Shown: positions 22,651-34,826, counted from the stretch's first letter. The stretch is 64,000 nucleotides of DNA from Morella rubra (GCA_003952965.2 CM025856.1:6372660-6436659), one strand, 5' to 3'. The notes: a model not told the origin generated them from the sequence alone. Numbers and translations: made by a program.

Positions 22651-23650
22651 NNNNNNNNNNNNNNNNNNNNNNNNNNNNNNNNNNNNNNNNNNNNNNNNNN
22701 NNNNNNNNNNNNNNNNNNNNNNNNNNNNNNNNNNNNNNNNNNNNNNNNNNNNNNNNNNNNNNNNNNNNNNNNNNNNNNNNNNNNNNNNNNNNNNNNNNNN
22801 NNNNNNNNNNNNNNNNNNNNNNNNNNNNNNNNNNNNNNNNNNNNNNNNNNNNNNNNNNNNNNNNNNNNNNNNNNNNNNNNNNNNNNNNNNNNNNNNNNNN
22901 NNNNNNNNNNNNNNNNNNNNNNNNNNNNNNNNNNNNNNNNNNNNNNNNNNNNNNNNNNNNNNNNNNNNNNNNNNNNNNNNNNNNNNNNNNNNNNNNNNNN
23001 NNNNNNNNNNNNNNNNNNNNNNNNNNNNNNNNNNNNNNNNNNNNNNNNNNNNNNNNNNNNNNNNNNNNNNNNNNNNNNNNNNNNNNNNNNNNNNNNNNNN
23101 NNNNNNNNNNNNNNNNNNNNNNNNNNNNNNNNNNNNNNNNNNNNNNNNNNNNNNNNNNNNNNNNNNNNNNNNNNNNNNNNNNNNNNNNNNNNNNNNNNNN
23201 NNNNNNNNNNNNNNNNNNNNNNNNNNNNNNNNNNNNNNNNNNNNNNNNNNNNNNNNNNNNNNNNNNNNNNNNNNNNNNNNNNNNNNNNNNNNNNNNNNNN
23301 NNNNNNNNNNNNNNNNNNNNNNNNNNNNNNNNNNNNNNNNNNNNNNNNNNNNNNNNNNNNNNNNNNNNNNNNNNNNNNNNNNNNNNNNNNNNNNNNNNNN
23401 NNNNNNNNNNNNNNNNNNNNNNNNNNNNNNNNNNNNNNNNNNNNNNNNNNNNNNNNNNNNNNNNNNNNNNNNNNNNNNNNNNNNNNNNNNNNNNNNNNNN
23501 NNNNNNNNNNNNNNNNNNNNNNNNNNNNNNNNNNNNNNNNNNNNNNNNNNNNNNNNNNNNNNNNNNNNNNNNNNNNNNNNNNNNNNNNNNNNNNNNNNNN
23601 NNNNNNNNNNNNNNNNNNNNNNNNNNNNNNNNNNNNNNNNNNNNNNNNNN
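22651..23650. other. Assembly gap (1000 N)
   Basis: A run of exactly 1000 undetermined bases beginning inside the tandem array. The round number suggests a placeholder or scaffold gap rather than a measured size. Nothing can be called, and reading frames across it are meaningless. Confidence 0.98.
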
Positions 23651-24410
23651 GTGTTGTCGCCTAATTTGAGCTCAAAATGGCTCAAAGTCGTCTGATAGAT
23701 GAACCGATAGGCGCCTTCCATTCCTTTGGACTATCCATGCAGCCCACACTATGGAGGAACTGTGTTTAGGAGTAGACTGTATGACAATGCATAGTTCCAC
23801 TGATCTTCGCTTCAGACCGAAGACTCAAGAAGATGTAGTGGCAAATCCACAATACCTCCTCTAACCAATATATATTAGCTCGCCTCTCACTATAGGGCAC
23901 TCTGTCATCTGTTTTCTTGGCTCGATGTCGTAAGCAAATATCAGATGCAAAATACGCCATAATGGGAGCATGAACTTTTGTTTTAGAAGGGTCCAACGAC
24001 CACCACGTCCGGCCCGTCAATGTACAGAAACGTCTTTGCAGATGCTTGTTCTCCATCTCCATATGGATATGCTCTAATTGGCCTCTAACCCCAAAAAGTA
24101 GTCAGGATATCTGCTGAAAAGAGAAGGTCACCCGCGTACAGTGATGTCCATACTGTGCATCAATGTTTACAAAGTCCAACAGTGCTGCGTAAAACTCCAG
24201 AACCAAATCTAAAATGTCACACCTTCTCTCTTTAGGTACCTGATCTGCCAAATATTTCCTATACTCCTGCCTGGTACCTCAGCTCCTCAAAGTCAGCCAC
24301 TAAAGCTCACACTCCACAAACTGATCGCTTAGGAACTCAGCTTGCTGGGGCGAACTGTCTCCCACATCATTTATCTCCTACTCTGAGGATCCTGCTGCTA
24401 GAGCTCTCGG
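23651..24410 (-). pseudogene. Fragment of a Transposase_32-type plant transposon protein
   Basis: Read on the minus strand from about 24350, pieces follow the pattern of the 'putative plant transposon protein' domain: AEFLSDQFVECEL, then RQEYRKYLADQVPKERR, then LVLEFYAALLDFVNIDAQYG followed by TRVTFSF, then WWSLDPSKTKVHAPIMAYF and DRVPYSERRANIYW. The '(V)xEFYAxL...VxFS' signature is the part I trust most. The function of this domain is not established; it is common in plant CACTA and gag-like contexts. There are stops (e.g. about 24306) and a frame change near 24080, and the right side enters the assembly gap. Confidence 0.45.
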
Positions 24411-24429
24411 GAAATGTTGTAGATACAAA

Positions 24430-26265
24430 CGTGGCATTTAATATTTTTTAATCTGTAAAAAAAAAAAAAAATGTCAGGACATTTCGTCTGCACGATTTTA
24501 CATATCATTCACACATCTAAAATGGATGTCGTCTTATCCAAATGTCGGACGTCTTATTTAACGTTCGAACGTTAAGGTAAAAACAGCCTTAGTTTATAGC
24601 GAATAAACTTGCAAACCATCCCGTCCGCAATAAAAATAATCATTAAAAAACAATTATAATATTTGTATATATCCTAAATAAAATTGCAATGTATATATGA
24701 AAAACATCTCGACTCACAAATAACGTCGTCCGAGTGGCTAAAGAAACAACATAGTTTTGGTAAAGTTATGTGTTCACGCTTATATCACCGTCCGCAACAA
24801 AAATTCTCCTAAGAAATAACTTTTTAACATATACGTATATATATTAGAAAAACGACAGCGTATAACGGATAAACATCCGCACGCAAAGTAACCCGTCCGA
24901 ACGGGTATTAGTTTAGTGAACAATCGTGTGCACGCTAGAATAACTGTTTGCAACAAAAAACTCCCAAAAAAATAAATTTAACATGTGTATATATCCTAGA
25001 CAAACGACATAGTATAACAGCTTAACTTCCACACGTGATAAAGTGGCCGTCCGAACGTAGGTGAAAAACGAATAGTTCGAAACAAAAAACATAAGTAATT
25101 ATCTTAAACTAAACGACGGCGTATAAAGTACAACGCCGTCTGTACAGGCCATTAACAACGTACGCACGACTGTAATTAAACGGACAACGTTTTCAAACCG
25201 TAGAAAATTAAAACTATTTGTCCAGACGGCTTTAAACTGTTCGGACGTGTCGTGGGAAGAAGATAGAGTCGACTCAGCCATGGCCGACCCTCTCCCACCT
25301 CCAAAACTCCCCCAAACCAACACCAAACAACACAAAATTATAGCTAAACAATCCTACAACATTATGCAATCCATATGAATACAAATATGACCATCAAACA
25401 ACTATGGTGGCTGGAAATCGTTCATGAAAATTTCTACATAAATAACTTAAAAAACACGATTTTTATGCAAAAAACCAAATAAAAACATGAGAAACGTACC
25501 TGAATGAAAGACAACGAAATGAAAGATTACTGGACGAGAAACGTGAATGTAGGTTTGAGAAATGAGAGAAATTAGTGTAATGCTGGTGTAAAATGTTGTT
25601 CAAATGGCTTTTATGTTGTCTTTAAAATCCATCTACACCGTTCAGACGGGCCGTTCATGCTTCAGAAATTACCGTTTTCCACCTGGACCAATCAAATTCT
25701 AAGCATTAAATTACAAATCATGAATGGTTTGTAAAATCTTCTCGAAATGATGGCATTCAGATGGATGGATTAGTGCGGACGGGAAGACGTCTGGAACGTG
25801 CAACGTGGAGTACCACCATTAGCTGAAATTATAGCCATACACGTCTGGACGGGATGGAACCATGCGAATGCTCGCAACTGTTCTCCACAGTCACCTAAAT
25901 AGACGCATGTCAATCATGTGCAGACTGTCCAGAAGTTCGGATGTTATGATCAGACTTGTGGACGGGAGTTTGTGACAATCTGATGCGTGATATGGGTGAC
26001 AACGGTGTTTTGTCACCCAAACAATTTACACGGCTTCGCATACCATTCGGATGCATTTGCAAATGCTGATGAATGTTTTTAGTCACAAATGTGACGTTTT
26101 GCCTTTTGTCACCCTGAATACTCGTGCGAACAGTTTTAAGGACGTCCGAACAGTTTTGTAAATCCTTGACTCACCTTGCGTAACGAAATTTTTATTTTTA
26201 CATAGAAAGGGCATGATTTGGTAACAACTGAAAATTTGACACCTAAGGTCAATTTTCTTGTAATG
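24430..26265. mobile_element. Subterminal region and degenerate end of a CACTA-like element
   Basis: From about 24480 to 26170 variants of CGTCCGAACG / CGTTCGGACG recur in both orientations (for example 24541-24575, 24893, 25047, 25238, 25640, 25775, 25840, 25925, 26128-26150), resembling subterminal protein-binding repeats. The region ends ...gtcaattttcttgTAATG at 26265; reversed, CATTACAAGAAAATTGAC is one base from a CACTA start and resembles the 28768 terminus (CACTACAAAAAAAATTGAC). The other end is lost or lies in the gap, and no TSD can be tested. No gene is seen in this stretch. Confidence 0.5.
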
Positions 26266-26739
26266 AGATCCAAACAAAAGCATCATACTTTCTCTCTCCC
26301 TTTACTCCCACTTTCACAACAAATATTTTAATACAAACAGAAGCATAACAAACAAGAAGCATCAAATGATCACGTAGAGTCTTCATTTACAGATGACTTC
26401 TAGAAATTTTGAAATGGAGGGCTTTTTAGGATTTTGAAATGGTCTGGATTTTAGGGATTTTGAAATGGGTTGGAGATTTGGGAAGAAACTGGTTGGATTT
26501 GGTTTGGATTTAGAAGATTCTTGTGGTTTTGAAATGGGTTTGAAAAGGGGATTTGGGAATAAAATACAAGAAAATGAGTGTTTGAGCCGTAGTGGTCGCA
26601 GGTTTGGTTGCACAAAAATTATAGTGATCCGACCGATACAGATGTGGAGACAAAAAAGAGGGCTGGACCCGTGACCGACTGGCTCAACCAAGAGTTAAGC
26701 CGAGCTGACTACATATAGGCCTCGTTAAATAACTTGGTG
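26266..26739. other. Spacer with imperfect 'attttgaaatggg' repeats; no gene
   Basis: Between about 26403 and 26540 the motif attttgaaatggg/ttttgaaatgg recurs several times with drifting spacers. Frames across it are simple-sequence products. Confidence 0.4.
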
Positions 26740-27130
26740 GCCTATTTGTCGTCCATTCCGTTAGATTTAGTCCAGACTGCGGGTCTGGATGCATTTGGAC
26801 ATGTACACTCTAAACTGAATCCAGACCCATTTCTAGAGGCTGATTCTATCGCGGTAAGTCTAGGCCAGATCAGCCTCTCCAACAATCAGCTTAACGGGAC
26901 ATTACCGTTGATCATTGGTAACTTATCTGGTGTTCAAAAGCATTCCCTTGATGGTAACAAGTTCTCAAGTCATATTCCACCTCAGATTGGGAGGTTAAAA
27001 CAACTTTCCAAGATGGATTCTCAGGGGCCATTGCTCTAGAAATCAGCCAATGCAAGTCATTACCTTCATCGATCTCAGTCGAAATGAGATCTCCGTTGAG
27101 ATTCCAAACGAGGTCTATTTAGTAGTTAAC
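26740..27130 (+). pseudogene. Fragment of a BAM/CLV1-type LRR receptor-kinase gene
   Basis: BAM proteins are plasma-membrane receptors for CLE peptides. Here a short stretch reads SIAVSLGQISLSNNQLNGTL, then IIGNLSGVQKHSLDGNKFSS, then IPPQIGRLKQLSKMD (about 26848-27018). These are leucine-rich repeats with the LxGxIPxxIGxL consensus, and the order matches ectodomain repeats of BAM1/BAM2-like receptors as I know them. A frameshift follows, after which ISQCKSLP-like sequence can be glimpsed (about 27040-27060). No kinase, membrane or signal segment is nearby, so this is an isolated duplicated fragment, perhaps carried by a transposon. Confidence 0.7.
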
Positions 27131-27472
27131 ATAGAGATGGACGAAGGGATCACAGCACAACATTTTGGTGACTACATAGACTAAATTATTTAAGTGAAAA
27201 TCACAAGGACTAATTTGTCACAAAGTGAAACCACAAGGATTGTATGAATAATTTTTCCTTAAAAAAAAGGAGGGAAAGAAAAAATAAAACAAAAGCAAAA
27301 GCCCATATTTAAGCCATAAAATAGATTGAGTTTGTTTATAAATTTTTAATTCACTTTTCAATTGCCCATATTTTAAGGGACACGGTTTTTAAAAGGTTAA
27401 ATGTGACTCATATTTTTCTTTAATTTGGCATGGTTTTTAAAGAATTGAACTCACTTGGTCTTTTTTTTTTTT
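27131..27472. other. AT-rich spacer, nothing recognised
   Basis: No coding frame, structured RNA or bounded element is evident apart from T- and A-runs. Confidence 0.45.
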
Positions 27473-28152
27473 TGGAAATTGGCATTTTAGTCCTTATGTT
27501 TTACCCCTTTTTATTTTTTAGACCTTGAGTTTAATTTTTACAAATTTTAGTCCTTGAGTTTACATTTTTTGATGAAATGATCCTTCTGTCAGGGATCCAT
27601 CTGTTTCCCTAACGAAAGGGCCACATCAGTTGACAACTCAGCATATAAATTAGGTTTTGTAGGCCTTGATTTTCTTTGTAAAATACGATCCTCCATACTA
27701 CGGGAGCAGGTGCGAGAATCAAACCGATCAAAGAATCCACATGTTTCTACAACTCAATAGAACACATCATATTTCTGTTTGGTGCTTTGAATAAATAACA
27801 GTAAATTACATATACTAGTTACATGGTGTTTGGGAGTCAAAATTTTGGTCTCAATAAAATAACTCCCCAAAATTCTCTCTCTGCGACAAATCATCACTTT
27901 CATTCTAAATAAATATAATAAAATTCATTCAAATCATCTCTCTCTTCACTTTTTCACCAACTCCAACACCTTAAAATTTTAAATTTTCCAAAATTTTAAC
28001 AATCAAACACCAAGTAAAATTTGAATAGTAATACCTGACGGAAGGGCATTTCGTTAAAAAATGTAAACCCAAGGACTAAAAATTGAAAAAATTAAACCTA
28101 AGTAATAAAAAATACAAAGGTGCAAAACCCAAGGACTAAAATACCAATTTCC
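27473..28152. mobile_element. Long terminal-inverted-repeat element (MULE-like), about 680 bp
   Basis: The left end GGAAATTGGCATTTTAGTCC and the reverse complement of the right end, GGAAATTGGTATTTTAGTCC, match over long arms (about 27473-27600 against 28025-28152) that include 'ttagtccttgagttta' and 'ccctgacag/ctgacgg' blocks. Flanks are T-rich, so a TSD cannot be judged. The interior holds a second inverted repeat (27824-28012). No coding sequence is seen. Confidence 0.6.
27824..28012. mobile_element. Nested MITE, about 190 bp
   Basis: The left end TGGTGTTTGGGAGTCAAAAT and the right end ...aatcaaacacca are imperfect inverted repeats and include mirrored ttttgg/ccaaaa blocks. The length and 'GGTGTTTGG' end suggest a Tourist-like element. 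No clear TSD was found. Confidence 0.4.
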
Positions 28153-28699
28153 CTATTTTTTAGGAGGGGAGGGGAAGGGGACGAAATTGTATTTTCAGTT
28201 TTGGGAAAGGGATGCAATAGTAAATGTAAATTCAACTTTAAAATGCCACTCTACAGGCGAATGACATTCGTCCCTGGTATATATAAATACATTTAATGAT
28301 TTTATCACTCTTGTTGCTCATGCTTATAATGTTATGCTATCATAAATTTGGGTCTTCCGCAATGTAATTGATCCGATGTCGTTGCACAAGTAGTAAATCT
28401 TGAATATGACTCAAAATTTGCAATTAATTGACTAGTACCACAACCTTTATAATTGCTAACAACTGGATATCCATATCATTAACCCAAATAAAAAGCACCT
28501 TTTTTTTTGGCTGAGGACTAGAATGTTTTACACTCCTAGTTCTATTTCTAGTCAATCTTCTTCTTTCTAGTTAGAAGAATACATGGACCAAAAATGAACA
28601 TTAAATTTGAAAATCAGGCTGTGTTAGTCAAATTATTTTAGGACTCTTCAGGGAGATTGGAAAGTACATCAATGACATTTCTATTTTCTTTGATAGTTG
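28153..28699. other. Spacer downstream of the TNL relic; no gene seen
   Basis: It includes 'tttttttttggctgagg' at about 28500-28516, which on the minus strand looks like a LINE/SINE 3' tail (cctcagccaaaaaaaaa). The part next to 28700 should be the 3' untranslated region of the resistance-gene relic. Confidence 0.35.
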
Positions 28700-28767
28700 C
28701 TAGAAGCAAAGGGATTCCACAGCAGGACTAATCGTTCTCCAATAGCAATGAGCAAGATAGTGACTAA
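28700..28767 (-). pseudogene. C-terminal end of the TIR-NBS-LRR relic, beyond the CACTA insertion
   Basis: If the CACTA and one TSD copy are removed, the minus-strand frame that reads HYAFYV up to 39683 continues without a break into this segment for about 21 further codons (SHYLAHCYWRTI... ESLCF) and ends in TAG at 28702-28700. The open continuation and a plausible stop support this being the original 3' end of the gene's last exon. Confidence 0.7.
28765..28767 (+). repeat. 3-bp TSD (TAA) of the large CACTA, left
   Basis: TAA before CACTA at 28768, repeated at 39680-39682 after TAGTG. Confidence 0.8.
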
Positions 28768-28959
28768 CACTACAAAAAAAATTGACTTTTAGCGACAAAA
28801 AATTGTCCCTAAAAGTCAATATTTCGTCACTAAAAGTATTAGTGACGAAATTTTTTCGTCACGAGCTCCGTCAGTGAAAGAGCATCACGAAATGTATTTC
28901 GTGAAAAACCCGAATTTCGTCATGAAAAGTTTTTAGTGACGAAACTTTTCGTCACTAAA

Positions 28960-29545
28960 TTAACTGATCGATCGTAATTGTGACGATCGGTCGGTGAAAA
29001 CGAAGTGATGGATCGGTTGGAACGTGATCGATTGGTATTTGTTTGCAATGATCGAATGGTACCAATATCGATTTTCATATCTAAGATGATCGAACGGTAC
29101 GTATTGACGATTGATCGATTATGTATTGGTGATTGATCGACACATTTAAACGATCGCACGGTAAGAAATAGACGATCGATCGTTTCAGTAACGACGATCG
29201 GAGTTTTATATAAGCGATCGATCACTTAAGTATCACGATCGATCGTTATGCCAAAACCGATCGGTCGTTTAATTCAGCGATGGAACGTTGATTTAGTAAT
29301 TGATCGATCGGTGATATTTGATGATCGATCGTTTGAGTTGGATGATCGATCGTCTATTTCTCACCGATCGGTCGCTTATAGTACCGACAGATCGCTTGCA
29401 CATAGCCGATCGATCGTTTACGTTACTGATCGATCAGTAATTTTGTCTTTTTAATATTGGCGATTGAACGGTTGTATTGAACGATCGATCGGTTGAACAA
29501 CAACCGATTGATCGTGAAGATGCTGATCGAACGGTGGTAACATAA
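28960..29545. repeat. CACTA subterminal palindrome cluster 1 (GATCGATCG)
   Basis: About eight exact GATCGATCG by eye and more one-mismatch forms (ATCGATCGGT, GATCGAACGG) at roughly 20-60-base intervals, in both half-site orientations. They lie just inside the TTTTAGTGACGAAA terminal zone (28800-28960). Likely binding sites for an accessory transposition protein. Confidence 0.75.
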
Positions 29546-29663
29546 TCGTTTAAAAAAAAACAATAATAATAGAAAATATTATATAACACGTACATTTTAT
29601 AATAACAATACAATACTCACATTAATAAACATCAATAATAACAAATAGTGATCCGTAATTAAA

Positions 29664-31458
29664 TCAAAAATAATATCGTAATAATACATAATTAAAAGTT
29701 ATTACAACATACATGCATCTACCTTTTGAACCCCCAAACTGGCTGAATAGTCGCTTTGACATGTCGCTCATTTTCTTCTCCATTACAGAGGACATTTTCT
29801 TCTCCAGTTCCTTCGATATTTCTGCCCGTAAGCGCTCTTGCTCCTTTTGCATGCGCTCCTCATGCTCCACTCGCATGCGCTCTTGCTCCCTTTTCATGCG
29901 CTCCTCCTGCTCCAACCGGATGCGCTCCTGCTCCACCCGCTGCTCCTCACGGTGGTCCCTCAGCGTGGCCTCCATCTCAGCTTGCTTCTTCGCAAATTCT
30001 TGCAAGTCTTTTTCTCTAGTAGCTCTCATCGCTTCTATCTCATCCCTTGCCTTTGCTAGCTGGTGTTGTAGATCTGCTGTGTATGTTGATGAAGGCGGAG
30101 GCTTAACCGCGCGTCCTAATCCCCGAACATATCCCGACTTCTTGCCCAATATCTCGGAATATACTTCAATTTCGGTGTAAGTCTTCCCTTCTAAATCACA
30201 CTGGCGCTGGAAGGCATCCATCCGTTCTTGAAAAAATGACAATAATTACTAGAAACATTAAAGTAGATAAACTATACATAAATTACATAAAGTAGATTAA
30301 AATGAAAGCGACTTACATAAATTTCTCTCGCTCCTTCCAAGGTCCAAATGCATCTTTGTTTGTATAATTCTTCTTATACAGCTATGCAGGATTGATTTCG
30401 CCACTTTCTTGATTTTTCTACATGACAATAGCATAAAGTTATTGACAAACAATATCAATAAAGTCTAAAATTTAGTATTAACTTACCATGCAAGCTCGAG
30501 TGCGCTGGAACGAGCGCGAACCAGCAGCGTGGTTCACAGTCAACTTTGATCTATTCTTCTTATTTTGCTCGCTTCGTTTCTGTGATATTTTAAGTAATTA
30601 AATATTAAAGAATGTAATTTAAGCAACGGGTTTTTGTAATCACGTACCATAAATGCTTTTGCTAGTGAACAGATCGCATAACTCCTTCCACTATTCTTCC
30701 GTGGTATCAGGGTGTGGCTTCAGCAATGCCGCCTCTTTACTAGGGAACTTTTTGAAATACACATGCATCCGGTTGCGGTGCGTTCGACGTGCCGTCATCA
30801 TAGTCTCGACCACCGTCCTCACGTCCTCCTGACGGGTGTAGTCAAGGTCGAAGTGGTCCTGCATAAGTACCAAAACATACAATATTTGTCAATGATAAAG
30901 AAATGTTTAACCAAAAATTCTATTTTACGAGTTTAATCATACCAACACCATCCATAATGTACTCCTTCACTTTGTAGGAACATCAGCCCACTTGTTAACG
31001 GAGATCGGAATCAGCCCTCGGACCAACATTCCAATCTTGTCGATAGGGTGGCAGCAGTGGAAGACACTCCTCCACACTCTCCCTCCGGGATATGCACCGA
31101 TAGTTTCCGGACCTGGACCAGACCCAAGACTCTTCTCCAAACCGACCCCACGTGTCCTACCTCACCCGCGCTTAGAAGTAGATGTCGCTACATAAATAAA
31201 ATTAACAAAGTTAGTCGATCGTTTAACTTAAAAAAGTTGAAATATAACTTAGAATAATTTCTTACATGCACAACTACTAGGACAAGCTGGCGTGCCTTGA
31301 CTCATGGCTTCATTCGCTCTCGGAGAAGGAGCGCTCGGAGTAGGACTCGGGATCGAACTCATACTAAGCGGAGTAACTGCGCTATGCAACTGTCCAGAAG
31401 TAACTGAAGGAAATTCTTGTCCACGCTTCATTTCACTGTACAAGCTGTGACATAACAA
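29664..31458 (-). CDS. Transposase_24-type (Ptta/En/Spm) protein, multi-exon, accessory transposition gene
   Basis: Exons read from right to left. An N-terminal S/P-rich part (MSSIPSPTPSAPSPR, within 31458-31249). Then KIGMLVRGLIPISVNKWADV (about 31045-30970). Then FDLDYTRQEDVRTVVETMMT through MHVYFKKFPSKEAALL (30860-30730). Then NRSKLTVNHAAGSRSFQRTR (30560-30490), ELYKKNYTNKD-like sequence (about 30385-30310), and MSFFQERMDAFQRQCDLEGK leading to EVYSEILGKKSGYVRGLG (30242-30100). The last exon continues into a long E/R/Q/K coiled coil (30060-29740). The RSKL...GSRSF and GYVRGLG motifs are typical of plant Transposase_24, which resembles TNPA/TNP1 DNA-binding accessory proteins. One in-frame stop is visible near 30384. 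Exon joints are inferred. Confidence 0.75.
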
Positions 31459-31559
31459 AAGAAACGATAAAGATGTGGTAAAAGAGACAATAACAGTAAA
31501 AACAATTTAGCAAACATCAACATTACAAAGAAAATATACTTGAAAGAAATTATTAATCA

Positions 31560-34500
31560 GAATCTGATTCTTGCACGTTATCGCCCAATTCATCCTCAGT
31601 AGAGTCGCTATCACTTTCGAATGAATCTTCGTCCCCACTTTCTTCTATTTTCTTCAATTTCCACTTCATCCCCCTCTGAAACATCATTACTATCTACACG
31701 TCTTTTCTTCCTCCGATCAATTGCATTAGAAGCTTGGACAACGTTTGGCGCAACGTCATCCCTTCGTAGTGGATTAAGGTTAAACTTCGGAAGTCTATAA
31801 ACAAGTCAATGGCATCGTCCTCCTACGTGTCGGATCCGGGCCGGGAATGTCATATGCATTTCTACACGACAACTTCTGCACACTCGCCATGTAGGTCCAT
31901 GCAGATTATCAACTAGATAAAACACTTGACTTGCCAAAACAAATGGATCTTCTAAGTACCACAGTCGGGAAGTGTTTATGCTCTTAAAGTTCTCGTCGAT
32001 ACGAATTCCACGGTGATCTCCGACGTCCCACCAATCACACTTAAACAAATATACTGTATTTCCCGCAAGTATTGCATGGCATAAATGTCTACAAGTCTCC
32101 GTAAAATTCTATTGGATTTCCCTCATGTGATCCCGTACTACAATACCACTGTTCTGAGTTCTCCGTCGTTCTTCCCGTTGTACTGTATGATATCTACATC
32201 CGTTCATCACTCGTGTATCAGGCCCACGTGCCAATGAATACAATTCATCGACCGATGTACATGGATTTTGAGAACGTAATGTTTGAACCTACAACAATAT
32301 ATTAGGTCATTAAAAACAAAAGACAATATAATTTGAATTCTTTGTCAATAACACTTACTCGCCCTAAGAACCAATCCGGAAATTGTTCCTCATGCGTACG
32401 AGAAATGTCACCAACTCCTTGCGCGCGAAGTTCGTCCATGTGTTCACTGTAACGATAAGGTTAATCAACGACTGTATATTATAGAAAACCTATGAAATTT
32501 TATTTTACTTACTCTAAGTAGTTGCTGATGCCTTTGCAATTGTTCAGCACAACACCAAGCTTTCTTGAACTCTGTTCAGTCTATGTCATGTCCTTTTGCA
32601 GCCCCTATCAATCTAATTCTCTGAGTGAACACATCCAATGACCTTTCTGGTACCTCCATTTCGCCGTCAGAATCGTAGTTTCGATCTCTGCGATTAAACA
32701 CTGTTTCGACCCTCGGAGGTATTGGGAACAAAATGTCGAACACTCATTCTCAATATACGCTTCTGCAATCGACCCTTCGGGACGCGACTTATTTTTCACA
32801 TACCGTTTCAAGACACCCATCAACCGTTCAAGGATACATTGTTTTACGCGTAAGTGGACCGCCAAATGCATCATCACTATAAAAAAAAGGTGGAAAAATC
32901 ATTTCCAACTTGCATAAAATTATCCCATATCTTCTGACATCCTCTGCAATACATAAATCTTCAACGTACGTGAACACAACTCTCGAAAAAACAAACATAA
33001 TTCGGTCACTGCGCCACCCACGTCTTCCTTCAACAACCCTCGAATCATCACTGGAAGAACCCTCTACAAGAATACATGACAATCATGACTTTTCATTCCA
33101 ACACCTTCAACTCATCTAGATTCACACAACGTGAAATCTCAGCAGCATAACCATCGGGGAACCTCACGTCTTTTAACCACTCACAGCCCTCCTTCGCTCT
33201 TCCCGAGTTAAAGTATACGCCGCTTGAGGCATCAATTCAACCCGACCGTCATACACCAAGTGCAAGTCTTTTTTGACCCCCATTTCAGCTAAATCTCTAC
33301 GTGCACCCGCTGAATCTCTGGTCTTGAACTCGATATTCATCACCGTCCCGATCACGTTGTCACATATGTTCTTCTCGATGTGCATCACGTCCAAGTTATG
33401 CCGTAACCCTAACGTACTCCAATACGGCAGTTGGAAAAATGCTTTCTTCGTCCAATTCAAACGTTCCGACGATTGTTTTTCTTTTTCCTATTCTTCCCTG
33501 ACGCTTTACCAAAGATAGTCTCCCGACATGCGTCAATTGTTCCAATATGTCCTCACCAGTTAACTCCCCGGGCGGAAGTCTATGTTCTTCTTTCCATCAA
33601 ACGTATCCACATCATATCTCCATGCATGCCCGGTGTCAAGTATCTCCTATGACCCATATAACACATTCTTCTCCCGTGCTTCAACCACTTATAGTCAGTG
33701 TCTAAATTACACGTTGGACATGCCAACTTCCCTTTGGTACTCCATCCAGATAAATTGGCATATGCTGGAAATCATTTATGGTCCACATCAAAGCTGCATG
33801 CATCTTAAATGTCGTCCCATCTGAAGCGTCATGTGTCTCAACTCCATCTTCCCATAGTTGTTTCAACTCGTCCACTAAGGGTCGAAGATATACATCTATA
33901 TCATTTCCCGGTGACTTGCGACCCGGGATCAAAAGAGTCATCAGTGAAAATGGGACCTTCATACACCTCCATGGGGGTAAATTATATGGAAACACAACGA
34001 CTGGCCAAATACTGTATGCATTGCTCATGTTTCCGAATTTGTCAGGAAGCAAGGCAGACGTTGCGGCATCTTGAGCAAACCAACCATGATCCTTTTCAAA
34101 ATTCTTCCAAACCAATGAATTTGCAGGATGCCTCAAACTCTCCCTATCGTCGACTCGTTTCTCCTCAAACTTTCACAATTGTTTTGCCTCGTAATACGAT
34201 CCCGACAACGTCTCCCCCTCGGGCAACACCTCCTTAATCAACTGTAATACCATATCAAATGCCTTAACCGACAACTTATTCTCTGACTTCACATGCAACA
34301 ACCGGACCGTAAATGACAACTTACATCCAGGATACAATTCATGTTCTGCCTCTTCCCATAACTTATCAAGTGGTGTGAAGCCTTCGGTCCCAAAGTGGGG
34401 TTTCCTAATATTAGGGTTCTCCGTTTCAACCCCTGCCGCCCCACCTTCTAATCTCGCACGAACATCAATTAACATTTCCTCATTCTATCAGAGCTATCTC

Positions 34501-34826
34501 TTCTAAATCATCATCACTATGTGTAAGCTCACACCGGACTCTTGACTCAAATTTGAAGTAAGTTGAATACCCTCCCCGTGAAACACCCATAACTTATAGC
34601 TCACATCAAACCCATTAATGTATATATGATCTTCCATTTTATCCAACACTTGAAACACTACATTTCTGCACTTCCGACACGGACATCTGATCTGACCCCG
34701 AGAGTCTACACAACAAGCAGCCATACCGACAAACCCACGGACCCCCTCCGCATACTTTTCACCAAACCGATTTTTCTCGTAAACCCAACTCTTATCCATC
34801 GCCACCAATCTAAAAAAATACACCAA
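31560..34826 (-). pseudogene. tnp2/TNPD-type CACTA transposase, decayed
   Basis: The catalytic transposase of CACTA elements cuts at the CACTA ends. Domains in order: the N-terminal Transpos_assoc zinc-binding domain (MDKSWVYEKNRFGEKYAEGV with CPCRKCRN, about 34800-34650); tnp2 core (SNAYSIWPVVVFPYNLPPWR, then LMTLLIPGRKSPGNDIDVYL, then KLACPTCNLDTDYKWLKHG and CYMGHRRYL, 34050-33600); DUF4218 (LGLRHNLDVMHIEKNICDNV, about 33410; FPDGYAAEISRCVNLDELK, 33170; ends near 32610); and DUF4216 (LFKCDWWDVGDHRG, 32048-31990, then LWYLEDPFVLASQVFYLVDN). An acidic, basic-patched tail ends near 31560. The tnp2 core and DUF4218 are split across frames with multiple stops, so it is not functional. Upstream frames at 34475-34173 link the N-terminus to the core. 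Confidence 0.87.

Noticed and set aside
22623..23721. Long open frames on both strands across the N run
   Set aside because: They are made of undetermined bases; nothing is coded.
26383..26691. Pro/Ser/Lys-rich minus-strand frame
   Set aside because: It derives from imperfect repeats of 'ttttgaaatggg'; not a gene.
29713..30180. Plus-strand serine/cysteine-rich frame opposite the coiled coil
   Set aside because: It is the complement of the E/R/Q-rich Transposase_24 coiled coil; composition alone makes it open.
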